From contig CAMJGE010000019.1 of assembly GCA_946405145.1 (NCBI GenBank), positions 1 through 35,932 of the forward strand: a stretch of DNA of 35,932 nucleotides, in the 5' to 3' direction. Source of the DNA: an uncultured Prevotella sp. GTDB lineage: Bacteria > Bacteroidota > Bacteroidia > Bacteroidales > Bacteroidaceae. Under the pieces are notes generated by a model. The model saw nothing but the letters and a program-made list of their open reading frames with translations, was not told the origin of the DNA and did not search any database. The translations under genes were made by a program, and so were the position numbers. This document shows, piece by piece, positions 24,052 through 31,555 of this stretch (positions are counted from its first letter, which is position 1; each line of letters opens with the position of its first letter).

Positions 24052-25173
24052 ATGAACATAATTATTGCTATAGATTCACTGAAAGGCTGTCTTAGTTCCG
24101 TCCAAGCGAACCAGTCGGCTGCTGATGGCATCAAGTCAGTGTTGCCTGATGCCCAAGTGATACAAATACCCGTCAGCGATGGGGGAGAGGGATGGCTTTC
24201 TGCTTATCATGCAGCGATAGGAGGTGAACTGGTGACTCTACCTGTCCGCGATCCGATGATGCGTTGGATTCAGGCGCAGTATCTCATCAAGGGATCTACA
24301 GCTGTCATCGAGATAGCACAAGCCAGCGGTCTTACGCTGCTCACACCAGAGGAGCGCAATCCGATGGTTGCTACCAGCTATGGCACAGGCCAGCTCGTGG
24401 CAGATGCCGTACGTCGGGGATGCCGTGAGATTATAGTAGGTCTTGGAGGAAGTGCAACGAGTGATTGCGGAAAAGGCATGCTTCGCGCCCTTATCGACAC
24501 ATTCACCCAACAGGGCAGTTGGGATGATGTAACGCAGCTTCAAGAGGTACATTTTACTATCGCTACCGATGTGGTGAATCCGCTTTGCGGTGCTGAAGGA
24601 GCCGCCCATGTGTTTGCCCCTCAGAAAGGAGCCACACCAGAGATGGTGAAGGAGCTCGACGAGATAGCCTCGCGTTTTGCAGCTCTCTCAGCCAGGCATT
24701 TTGGTTTTGATCGTCAGAACGAACCTGGGGCTGGTGCCGCTGGTGGTCTTGGCTATGCGTTTCTTCAATATATGAATGCTTCGTGTCGTTCTGGTATCGA
24801 ACTGCTGTTGGAAGCCGTAGACTTTGATACACTTCTGAATGATGCCTCATTCGTTATTACAGGCGAGGGTTCTGCCGATCGCCAGACCCTGATGGGCAAG
24901 TTGCCTTACGGTATCCTTCAGAAAGCAAAAAGCCACCAAGTGCCTGTGGCATTGGTGGCGGGTCGTATTGGAGATCGCCAGATACTCCTTGATGCAGGTT
25001 TTACTTATGTGGTATGTATCAATCCTTCTGGTCTTCCTTTAGAGGAAGCTATGAAACCTGCTGTTGCTCAAGCGAATATCAATGCTTGTGTCCGTGACCT
25101 TTGCCGTGATGTCCTCTCTTGCCGAACTTCTGGTGATCTTCCTGATACTGTTTGTACTGCTCAGGAGTCATGA
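24052..25173 (+). CDS. Glycerate kinase
   Basis: A 373-residue glycerate kinase of the GarK/GlxK family, phosphorylating D-glycerate with ATP to 2- or 3-phosphoglycerate. Family motifs fix the start: IIIAIDSLKGCLSS directly follows Met1 (relatives begin IVIAPDSFKGSLSA). PVSDGGEGW (40-48), GLGGSATSDCGKGML (about 127-141), GAGAAGGLGYAF and GEGSADRQTLMGK follow. The normal fold should end around VRDLCRDVL; about 18 more residues follow because the frame runs on into the 3' end of the convergent cysteine-rich gene, giving a 95-bp antiparallel overlap. Its product could feed the serine pathway encoded at 13.5-15.6 kb. Confidence 0.93.
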   Translation: MNIIIAIDSLKGCLSSVQANQSAADGIKSVLPDAQVIQIPVSDGGEGWLSAYHAAIGGELVTLPVRDPMMRWIQAQYLIKGSTAVIEIAQASGLTLLTPEERNPMVATSYGTGQLVADAVRRGCREIIVGLGGSATSDCGKGMLRALIDTFTQQGSWDDVTQLQEVHFTIATDVVNPLCGAEGAAHVFAPQKGATPEMVKELDEIASRFAALSARHFGFDRQNEPGAGAAGGLGYAFLQYMNASCRSGIELLLEAVDFDTLLNDASFVITGEGSADRQTLMGKLPYGILQKAKSHQVPVALVAGRIGDRQILLDAGFTYVVCINPSGLPLEEAMKPAVAQANINACVRDLCRDVLSCRTSGDLPDTVCTAQES

Positions 25174-25528
25174 TCTTCTGAAGATCAGTATCGTAGTTCT
25201 TCATCAGATCAGCATACTTCTGATTGAGCTCTAACAGTTGAGCAGCCTGCTTCTCATCGAGGTTGTAGCGCTTTGCGGTGCGATCGGTCTTGAATTTTAC
25301 AAAATCTTTCTTGTCGCACTTGCCCTGCTTGTCGCACTTCTTCTCGCAACATTTCATCTCGCAGCACTTGTCCTTCTTGTCGCAGCACTTCTTATCACAC
25401 TTGCACTGCTCGCACTTGCACTGCTCACCACACTTGTCACAGCACTTAGCCTGCTCTTTGTTCTCCTGTGCGAAAGCTGCCGAACTGATTACGAAGGCAG
25501 CCATCATTGTCATCAATAACTTTTTCAT
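25079..25528 (-). CDS. Exported cysteine-cluster protein with Spy/DUF4890-like C-terminal region
   Basis: A 149-residue protein from ATG 25528, which gives a clean signal peptide (MKKLLMTMMAAFVISSAAFA, then Q). Residues 29-71 contain 15 cysteines, mostly as CC, CxC and CxxC pairs separated by lysine and acidic residues, like a metallothionein. Residues 80-135 are helical and charged (RYNLDEKQAAQLLELNQKY; MTPEQYKQYQ), resembling the DUF4890/Spy-like periplasmic proteins of Bacteroidetes. The last ten residues include five histidines (HHGKGHGHKH). Metal binding in the periplasm is a strong inference; metal identity is unknown. The 3' end overlaps the glycerate kinase gene by 95 bp. I found no consensus promoter. 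Confidence 0.85.
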   Translation of the reverse strand: MKKLLMTMMAAFVISSAAFAQENKEQAKCCDKCGEQCKCEQCKCDKKCCDKKDKCCEMKCCEKKCDKQGKCDKKDFVKFKTDRTAKRYNLDEKQAAQLLELNQKYADLMKNYDTDLQKIMTPEQYKQYQEDHQKFGKRGHHGKGHGHKH

Positions 25529-25616
25529 TGTCTTACTATTTTTAATTGTTAAACTTTTGCTTCTGTCTCTCAGTTGCAACTGTCTTTTTGACTCAATTAC
25601 CGTGATTTGGTTTAAC

Positions 25617-25637
25617 GTGCATAGTGGGAGTATGCAC
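25617..25637. promoter_or_regulatory. Inverted repeat upstream of the cysteine-rich gene
   Basis: GTGCATA (25617-25623) and TATGCAC (25631-25637) form a perfect 7-bp dyad around GTGGGAG, about 90 bases upstream of the cysteine-rich gene. It could be an operator for a metal- or stress-responsive regulator. The rest of the 311-base gap 25529-25839 holds only the GH5 promoter at its right end. Confidence 0.4.
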
Positions 25638-25775
25638 TTTATTTCAATATTTTGGCATTTTTTTACTATTTATGATGAGTCTTCGATGGCTATATCATCT
25701 ATATTCTCGGTGTTGTAACTTACTGAAAATCAGATATGATTGTTTTCTGAAGTCTATATAACCACCTATATTTAC

Positions 25776-25806
25776 TTGTAAAGCCGATAAATCATGTGTA
25801 ATTTTG
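25776..25806 (+). promoter_or_regulatory. GH5 (25840) promoter
   Basis: TTG (25776-25778, in ACTTG) is 20 bases before TAATTTTG (25799-25806). The ATG lies 33 bases after the -7 box. Confidence 0.6.
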
Positions 25807-25839
25807 CAATGTCAAAGTTTAAACCAATAATTACAAAAA

Positions 25840-27072
25840 ATGAAAAAGAAAACCATCTTGTTACTGGCGACTCTACTCATTACCGCCACTTCGCTCGCTG
25901 AGATTAATCAGAGAAGTAAGTATGTACGCGTGAACGGACCTGATCTCATTCAGCCCAATGGGCAGAAGCTGTATATCCAAGGCACTAATCTTGGCAACTG
26001 GTTGAATCCCGAAGGTTATATGTTTGGTTTCAGTCGTACCAATTCAGCCTGGATGATCGATCTCCTTTTCAAACAGGCAGTCGGTCCCGACTTCACCGCA
26101 AAGTTCTGGCAGACATTCAAGGATAACTACATCACCCGAGATGATATCCTGTTTATCAAGCAGCAAGGCGCCAACACCATCCGTCTGCCCTTTAACTATA
26201 AACTGTTTACCGATGAGGATTATATGGGACTCTCGTCACAGCAGGATGGTTTTAAGCGTATCGACGATGTGGTAGCCTGGTGCAAGGAAGCCGGACTCTA
26301 CCTGATTCTTGATATGCACGACTGTCCGGGTGGACAAACAGGTGATAACATCGACGACGGTCACGGTTACCCTTGGCTCTTCGAGAGTGAACCCAGTCGG
26401 CAGCTCTTCTGCAGTATCTGGAGAAAGATAGCTGATCGCTACAAGGATGAGCCTATCATCTTAGGCTACGAACTGGCTAACGAACCCATAGCTCACTATT
26501 TTGACAACAAAGAAGAACTCAACCAGCAGCTGGAACCGCTATATAAACGAGCTGTCAAAGCCATCCGTGAAGTTGACCCTTACCATATCATCCTCTTAGG
26601 TGGTGCCCGTTGGAACAGTGATTTCTATATGTTCACCGACTGGACGTTCGATCAGAACATCATGTACACCTGTCACCGTTATGGCGGTGAGGCAACCAAG
26701 GAGGCTATCAAAGACTATATCGACTTCAGAGACAAGACCAATCTGCCTATGTATATGGGAGAGATCGGTCATAACACCGACCAGTGGCAGACTGACTTTG
26801 TGAAGGTGATGAAAGAGGTGAATATCGGTTATACCTTCTGGCCGTATAAGAAGATCGACGGTTCGTGTATGATGGGCATCCAGCGCCCCGAACTCTGGGA
26901 TAGCATTGTGGTGAAATACAGTGAGACCCCACGCGGTACCTATAAGGAATGGCGTGAGGCCCGACCCAATCAGCAGCAGTTCAGGGAGCTGTTGATGCAA
27001 TATGCGGAAAATAGCCGATTCAAGAACTGCCAGCCACAGAAGGACTATATCCAGACGATGGGACTGAAATAA
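25840..27072 (+). CDS. Secreted GH5 family glycoside hydrolase
   Basis: A 410-residue exported enzyme (signal MKKKTILLLATLLITATSLA) with one GH5-type barrel. It opens with IQGTNLGNWLNPEGYMFGF (47-65), then has R115 (NTIRLPFNY), LDMHDCPGGQTGD (157-169), acid/base E215 (ELANEPIAH), H279/Y281 (CHRYGG) and nucleophile E308 (YMGEIGHN). The LGNWLNPEG and MHDCPGGQ blocks recall the exo-1,3-glucanase-like branch of GH5 rather than the GH5_4 enzyme at 15615, so the substrate probably differs. No C-terminal sorting tail is seen, unlike the other GH5. It has its own promoter, and a barrel-type outer-membrane protein gene follows on the same strand. Confidence 0.9.
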   Translation: MKKKTILLLATLLITATSLAEINQRSKYVRVNGPDLIQPNGQKLYIQGTNLGNWLNPEGYMFGFSRTNSAWMIDLLFKQAVGPDFTAKFWQTFKDNYITRDDILFIKQQGANTIRLPFNYKLFTDEDYMGLSSQQDGFKRIDDVVAWCKEAGLYLILDMHDCPGGQTGDNIDDGHGYPWLFESEPSRQLFCSIWRKIADRYKDEPIILGYELANEPIAHYFDNKEELNQQLEPLYKRAVKAIREVDPYHIILLGGARWNSDFYMFTDWTFDQNIMYTCHRYGGEATKEAIKDYIDFRDKTNLPMYMGEIGHNTDQWQTDFVKVMKEVNIGYTFWPYKKIDGSCMMGIQRPELWDSIVVKYSETPRGTYKEWREARPNQQQFRELLMQYAENSRFKNCQPQKDYIQTMGLK

Positions 27073-27106
27073 GACTTGGTTAGTTAATATTTCCTAAAGA
27101 AGTCTT
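27071..27106 (+). terminator. Possible weak terminator after GH5
   Basis: AAGACTT (27071-27077) can pair with AAGTCTT (27100-27106) around a 22-base loop that can itself pair through TTAG/CTAA. It overlaps the stop codon, and only a short T-run follows, so termination would be partial. Confidence 0.3.
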
Positions 27107-27145
27107 TCTGCAGGTTAATGTTTAACAGTTTTAGATTAAATTCCA

Positions 27146-27153
27146 TACCTTTG
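27146..27153 (+). promoter_or_regulatory. Outer-membrane protein gene -7 box
   Basis: TACCTTTG matches the -7 consensus, with a TTTA (27121-27124) 21 bases upstream as a weak -33. An ATG at 27155 is only one base past the box and cannot be transcribed as a start, which supports ATG 27176. Confidence 0.5.
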
Positions 27154-27175
27154 CATGGATGTAAAGATTATATTT

Positions 27176-28930
27176 ATGCGAAGAAAAAACTTGAGAGACA
27201 GCCTGAGAACCTGTTTCTTTCTTTGTGTACTGTGTATATGTGGCTTAAATGCCTACGCTGCCGACGATGATATAATAGAGTATCAGGGCGACCGTTATGT
27301 GATTCATGTGGACAAGATGAATCCCGACAGTGAGATGACCTTATTGGATGTGTTGAACACTTGCCCCGAATTTCTGTCGATTCATGGAAAGAAGATCGAC
27401 CAGATCTATACCTTCCGTATCGACAATATCGACCTCTTTGTAGATGCCGAAACACTCCTGGCAAATGTGAAGGCTCGTGAGATCGATCGTATTCAGATTT
27501 GCAACAATAGCTCTGTGGCGAAATCAGTGGCTGGCACGAAAGGTGTCATCGACGTGTATTACCGTCAGGATATCAAGACCGACGGCAAGGTGTCGCTGTC
27601 AGGCAGCACCTACGGCAACGGAATGACCTATGCTGATATCAGCAATAACACCGAGAAACTCACCGTGCAGGCTTATGCGCTGGCTCGCAGCTCCTACGGC
27701 AAGTCTTATCCCACCGATATCCAACGCCTTACAAGCCGTGATTTTGAAGAGAACCTGCATGTGAATCTCGACTTCAAACTGAGTCAGAGCGACAGGCTCA
27801 TCATCAGGAGTACCCAGAAGTTCGGCAACAAGAAGATCAAGCTTTACAATCCTGATCTCATGAGTGCCCGACCAGATTACCGACGTTATATCAGTCTGAT
27901 CTTGTCTTACTCCCACACTTTCAGGAACGATGCCATTCTCTTTGCCGAGATTGGAGCCGACTACACGAATAATTCCGAAAACAAAGCTGGCTTGGGCGAT
28001 AGCTATCCCTATGGTTTCGTGGAACTCAACACCCCGATCTTCACCCCCGACCTCTGGCTGATGATTGGTACAGAGATGGACTACGAGAACATTTGGCATG
28101 TCGATAAGAACCGTGAGCAGTACTTACTGACCGACTTCTATGCCCAGCTCGACTATACTCATGGCCCTTGGGTGCTCACCTTAGGTGATCGCTTCCGCAT
28201 CATGAGCTTCTGGAATCGTCAGTACGACACGCCCGATCAGAGTCTGTGGTCACATAACCGCAACAACCACTCTTATCTGGCCAGCGTGGGCTATAGGGCA
28301 GGGCGTAATTTCTTCCAGACCCTGTTCACACGCCGCTACTACGTGCCAGAGATAAGCGATTTCATGGTTGATGAGACCTCACCGGTTACCGACCTGAGAT
28401 ACTCAGGCGACAGTTACCTCACCAGACTGGTGCACCAGGGGGTGCTGCGCTATTCCTATCAGCAGAAGAACTTCTTCCTGCACTCCAGCGTTGAGGGCAA
28501 CTGGTACAGCCATGAGGCAGGTCCCAGGCACATGCAGCTGGGCATCAGGAACTCCGTCTATTGGAAGACGGGACCGCTGGAACTGACCTTGGGAGCCAAC
28601 TACTACTATCAGCATGTCAGCTCAGGCGTCAAGACCCCTTCCGACAACGACAACTTCGTGACCCTCAAGGCCGCACCAACCTTGAATCTGGCTCATGGGT
28701 TCCGCCTGTCGTCAGTACTTCTCTACAGCAGCCGTCGCACCATCGACGATCAGCATGCCCACCTCTTTGCCACCGTTAAGGCCAACAAGCAGTTGGGCAG
28801 GAAGTGCAACGTGTTTGCCGAGTACCACGATCTGGCAGGCTACGTCACAGGCAACTGGTCGCAGCTTGGCAGTCTCTATCAGAACCGTGCCTTGAGCATT
28901 GGTGCCACCATCTATCCGTTCCGAAAATAA
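27176..28930 (+). CDS. Small TonB-receptor-like outer-membrane beta-barrel protein
   Basis: A 584-residue exported protein (signal ending ...LCICGLNAYAA). Residues about 30-125 look like a reduced TonB-dependent receptor plug: MTLLDVLNTCPEFLS, a short IDNIDLFV segment, EIDRIQICNNSS and GTKGVIDVYYRQD correspond to the usual plug landmarks (LLxxxPGV, IDG, IExIEV, GVINI). The rest alternates polar and aromatic strands typical of a barrel and ends ALSIGATIYPFRK. It lacks the N-terminal carboxypeptidase-like domain of SusC proteins and is much shorter than them, and no SusD gene is near. It may be a minimal receptor or a structural barrel protein. The start at ATG 27176 is chosen from promoter position. 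Confidence 0.75.
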   Translation: MRRKNLRDSLRTCFFLCVLCICGLNAYAADDDIIEYQGDRYVIHVDKMNPDSEMTLLDVLNTCPEFLSIHGKKIDQIYTFRIDNIDLFVDAETLLANVKAREIDRIQICNNSSVAKSVAGTKGVIDVYYRQDIKTDGKVSLSGSTYGNGMTYADISNNTEKLTVQAYALARSSYGKSYPTDIQRLTSRDFEENLHVNLDFKLSQSDRLIIRSTQKFGNKKIKLYNPDLMSARPDYRRYISLILSYSHTFRNDAILFAEIGADYTNNSENKAGLGDSYPYGFVELNTPIFTPDLWLMIGTEMDYENIWHVDKNREQYLLTDFYAQLDYTHGPWVLTLGDRFRIMSFWNRQYDTPDQSLWSHNRNNHSYLASVGYRAGRNFFQTLFTRRYYVPEISDFMVDETSPVTDLRYSGDSYLTRLVHQGVLRYSYQQKNFFLHSSVEGNWYSHEAGPRHMQLGIRNSVYWKTGPLELTLGANYYYQHVSSGVKTPSDNDNFVTLKAAPTLNLAHGFRLSSVLLYSSRRTIDDQHAHLFATVKANKQLGRKCNVFAEYHDLAGYVTGNWSQLGSLYQNRALSIGATIYPFRK

Positions 28931-28942
28931 ATACTATCCGAT

Positions 28943-30445
28943 ATGAAGAATCTAAATAAATGGTTATTAGCCCTTGTCTTGCTGCCAACCTTTCTTGTTT
29001 CGTGCGAGCAGAAAGACAATCAGGTTGCCAAAAAAGAACCAAAGTGCGACGACGACTTGGTGGGATTGAACGTAGCCGTCTTTTCAGGTACATGCTACGA
29101 CATCGACCTGACGAAGCGCGGCGACATCACTTTGTTCCGTTTCAATTCTCTCCCTGACTGCCTGGAAGCCCTTTCTTCAGGCAAAGTGGATGCCTACATG
29201 GATGATGAGTCGTCATTCTCACCGAGTGAACTGAAGCGCCGTAAGTTGCATGCAGCCTATTATGGCAACGATTACGACGATGTAGCCTTTGCCTTCCGTA
29301 AGGGTGATAAGCTGTGCGACGAGTTCGACGCATTCTTTCAAGAGTTAAAGGATGTGGGCCTCTTTGATGAGATTCATAAACGCTGGCTCGAAACTGATGA
29401 GCCTGAGACTGTGGAAATGCCCGACATCCCCATCTATACAGCTGGCGTACCTATCCGTGTAGGTACCATGCAGCTGCTGGCGCCGTTCTGCTTCCCTGTC
29501 GGCGATCTCTGGCACGGATTTGAGGCAGAGCTGCTTTATCGCTTCGCGGCATATCTGAAACGCCCTATAGATATTAAGGTATATGAGTGTAGTGCAGGTC
29601 CTGCAGCCATCCAGGCAAACCAGATAGATATCTTTGGTGGTAGCCTCTCTGTCACCGAAGAGCGCAAGCAGGTGATGAGTTTCGGTGCGCCCTACTATCA
29701 GTGTCATCCTATCATCCTCGTGCGCGACGCTGACGCACAAGCTGGCCTGGGCTCAGATGAACTGTCATTCATCGACAGTATAAAGGATTCGTTCTATCGC
29801 AACTTCATCTTCGAGGACCGTTATCAATTCATTCTCGATGGCTTGTGGGAAACGATTGTCATCAGCTTCTTCTCACTGATACTCGGTACCATTATGGCAG
29901 CGCTGCTCTGCTGGATGCGCATGAGCAAAAAGCGTTTACTGCGCTCGTTGGCAGTCTGCTATATCGACACGATGCGAGGCGTGCCCCAGCTGGTCATCCT
30001 CATGATCATGTTCTATGTGGTGCTTGCCGAGACAGGCTTCACGGCAACGGCTGTGGCTGTCATCAGCTTCTCGATGGTGTTTGCCGCTTACGTCTGCGAG
30101 ATGTTCCGCTCCTCAATCCTGGCTTTGGGAAAAGGGCAGGTCGAAGCAGGTATCGCCTTAGGCTTCACCCCTATGCAGACCTTCTTCTACATCATCGCGC
30201 CTCAGGCCATCCGCAATGTCATGCCCGTCTATAAAGGCGAGGCTGTATCCCTCTTCAAGAGTACCTCTATTGTGGGTTATATCGCTATCGTTGACCTCAC
30301 CAAGGCCTCCGACCTTGTGAGAAGCCGCACCTTTGATGCCTTCTTCCCGCTGATTGTCATCGCCTTCATCTACTTTGTGCTGGCTTGGTTGCTGGGCAAG
30401 TTCCTCGACAGACTGGTGAAAGTTAAGAAACATAAGACCGCTTAA
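28943..30445 (+). CDS. Fused ABC substrate-binding lipoprotein and permease (amino-acid type), lobes in reversed order
   Basis: A 500-residue protein: lipoprotein signal with C21 (FLVSCEQ), about 240 residues of substrate-binding sequence, then a HisM/GlnP-type permease. In ordinary SBP_bac_3 proteins, lobe 1 (xxVGT...PF..., then DFSxPYY) comes first and lobe 2 second. Here residues 38-150 look like lobe 2 (GLNVAVFSGTCYDI; LSSGKVDAYMDDE; RKGDKL...FDEIHKRWLE), and residues 170-262 look like lobe 1 (PIRVGTMQLLAPFCFP; GFEAELLYRFAAYL; MSFGAPYY). The permease (about 295-490) has the ATPase-contacting EAA loop at 401-423. It probably imports a polar amino acid with the ATPase encoded next, which begins 15 bases after the stop. 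Confidence 0.88.
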   Translation: MKNLNKWLLALVLLPTFLVSCEQKDNQVAKKEPKCDDDLVGLNVAVFSGTCYDIDLTKRGDITLFRFNSLPDCLEALSSGKVDAYMDDESSFSPSELKRRKLHAAYYGNDYDDVAFAFRKGDKLCDEFDAFFQELKDVGLFDEIHKRWLETDEPETVEMPDIPIYTAGVPIRVGTMQLLAPFCFPVGDLWHGFEAELLYRFAAYLKRPIDIKVYECSAGPAAIQANQIDIFGGSLSVTEERKQVMSFGAPYYQCHPIILVRDADAQAGLGSDELSFIDSIKDSFYRNFIFEDRYQFILDGLWETIVISFFSLILGTIMAALLCWMRMSKKRLLRSLAVCYIDTMRGVPQLVILMIMFYVVLAETGFTATAVAVISFSMVFAAYVCEMFRSSILALGKGQVEAGIALGFTPMQTFFYIIAPQAIRNVMPVYKGEAVSLFKSTSIVGYIAIVDLTKASDLVRSRTFDAFFPLIVIAFIYFVLAWLLGKFLDRLVKVKKHKTA

Positions 30446-30460
30446 AACGATACAGACATT

Positions 30461-31549
30461 ATGATACAAGTAAATCATCTGACCAAATCATATACACAAC
30501 CCAATGGAGAAGTGCTCCAGGTGCTGAAGGATGTCAACTGCCATATCAGTAAAGGAGAGGTCATCAGCATCATCGGTCCTTCAGGAACGGGTAAGAGCAC
30601 CTTCCTGCGTGCACTCAACCTGCTCGATGAGCCCACCAGTGGCGAGATCATCGTGGGAGGCGAAAACATCCTTCAGAAGAAATACCCCCTCAACAAACTA
30701 CGTCAGCGTATGGGTATGGTGTTCCAGAACTTCAACCTCTTTGAGCACCTTACCATCCTTGAGAACGTTACCCTTGCCCCCATCAAGCTGCTGGGACTCT
30801 CCAAGGAAGATGCGCAGAAAGAAGCCATGCAGATGCTGCGCAAGGTAGGAATGGCAGAGAAGGCCGATGCGATGCCCAAAAACCTCTCCGGAGGTCAGAA
30901 GCAGCGTGTGGCCATTGCCCGCTGTCTCGCCATGCATCCCGACATCATCCTCTTCGACGAGCCCACCTCAGCACTCGACCCCACGCTGGTAGGCGAGGTG
31001 CTCAGCGTGATCCGTCAGCTGGCAAAGGAGGGTATGACGATGCTGATCGTCACCCACGAGATGAAGTTTGCCTACGATGTCTCCACTCGCATCTTCTTTA
31101 TGAACGAAGGTGTGATCTACGAGGAAGGCACACCCCAGCAGATCTTCGAGAACCCGCAGCGTGAGGCCACCCGTGCCTTCACCAACCGCATCCGTACACT
31201 CAGCAGTTACGTCAACAGTACCGACTTCGATATCTACGAGTTCTTAGGTCAGGTGGGGCAGTTCTGCATGCACTACGGCATCATCGATAAGCAGCGAGCC
31301 ATTGAGCACATCGTCGACGAGTTCCTCACCACGCTTCTCAAGCCCGAAGAGCGCCCCGTCTCTATCACCATCAACTATAGTGAGAAGGACTACTCACTCA
31401 CCCTTACTATCAAGATTGAGCGACTGGAGGAGTCACCGCTTACCCGTCCTACAGCCGACAAGCTGGCCCTCAATATCGTACGCGGCATGTGCCAGAGCTT
31501 CAGCGAGAAGACATCCCCCGACGGCTACGAGATCATGTTCAAACTTTAG
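30461..31549 (+). CDS. Amino-acid ABC transporter ATPase with extra C-terminal domain
   Basis: Residues 1-245 are a GlnQ-type ATPase: Walker A GPSGTGKS (39-46), Q-loop VFQNFNLF (87-94), signature LSGGQ (142-146), Walker B IILFDE (162-167) and switch H199. GlnQ proteins normally stop near 240-250; this one continues to 362. The extension (about 250-362) has AIEHIVDEFLTTLL, a two-strand stretch (SITINYSEKDYSLTLTIKI), and ALNIVRGMCQSFSEK followed by GYEIMFKL. That pattern recalls a degenerate GHKL/RsbW-type ATPase domain, though I am not sure. It could be a regulatory sensor domain. It is paired with the fused receptor/permease upstream, and the MATE gene follows by six bases. Confidence 0.9.
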   Translation: MIQVNHLTKSYTQPNGEVLQVLKDVNCHISKGEVISIIGPSGTGKSTFLRALNLLDEPTSGEIIVGGENILQKKYPLNKLRQRMGMVFQNFNLFEHLTILENVTLAPIKLLGLSKEDAQKEAMQMLRKVGMAEKADAMPKNLSGGQKQRVAIARCLAMHPDIILFDEPTSALDPTLVGEVLSVIRQLAKEGMTMLIVTHEMKFAYDVSTRIFFMNEGVIYEEGTPQQIFENPQREATRAFTNRIRTLSSYVNSTDFDIYEFLGQVGQFCMHYGIIDKQRAIEHIVDEFLTTLLKPEERPVSITINYSEKDYSLTLTIKIERLEESPLTRPTADKLALNIVRGMCQSFSEKTSPDGYEIMFKL

Positions 31550-31555
31550 AAATAT

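Noticed and set aside
25238..25718. Leucine/histidine-rich plus-strand frames
   Set aside because: They are antisense to the cysteine-rich gene; Cys and Lys codons read backwards give Leu, Ala, Ser and His runs.
27155..27175. ATG 27155 as start of the outer-membrane protein
   Set aside because: It is one base downstream of the -7 box, upstream of any possible transcription start; ATG 27176 gives a good signal peptide.
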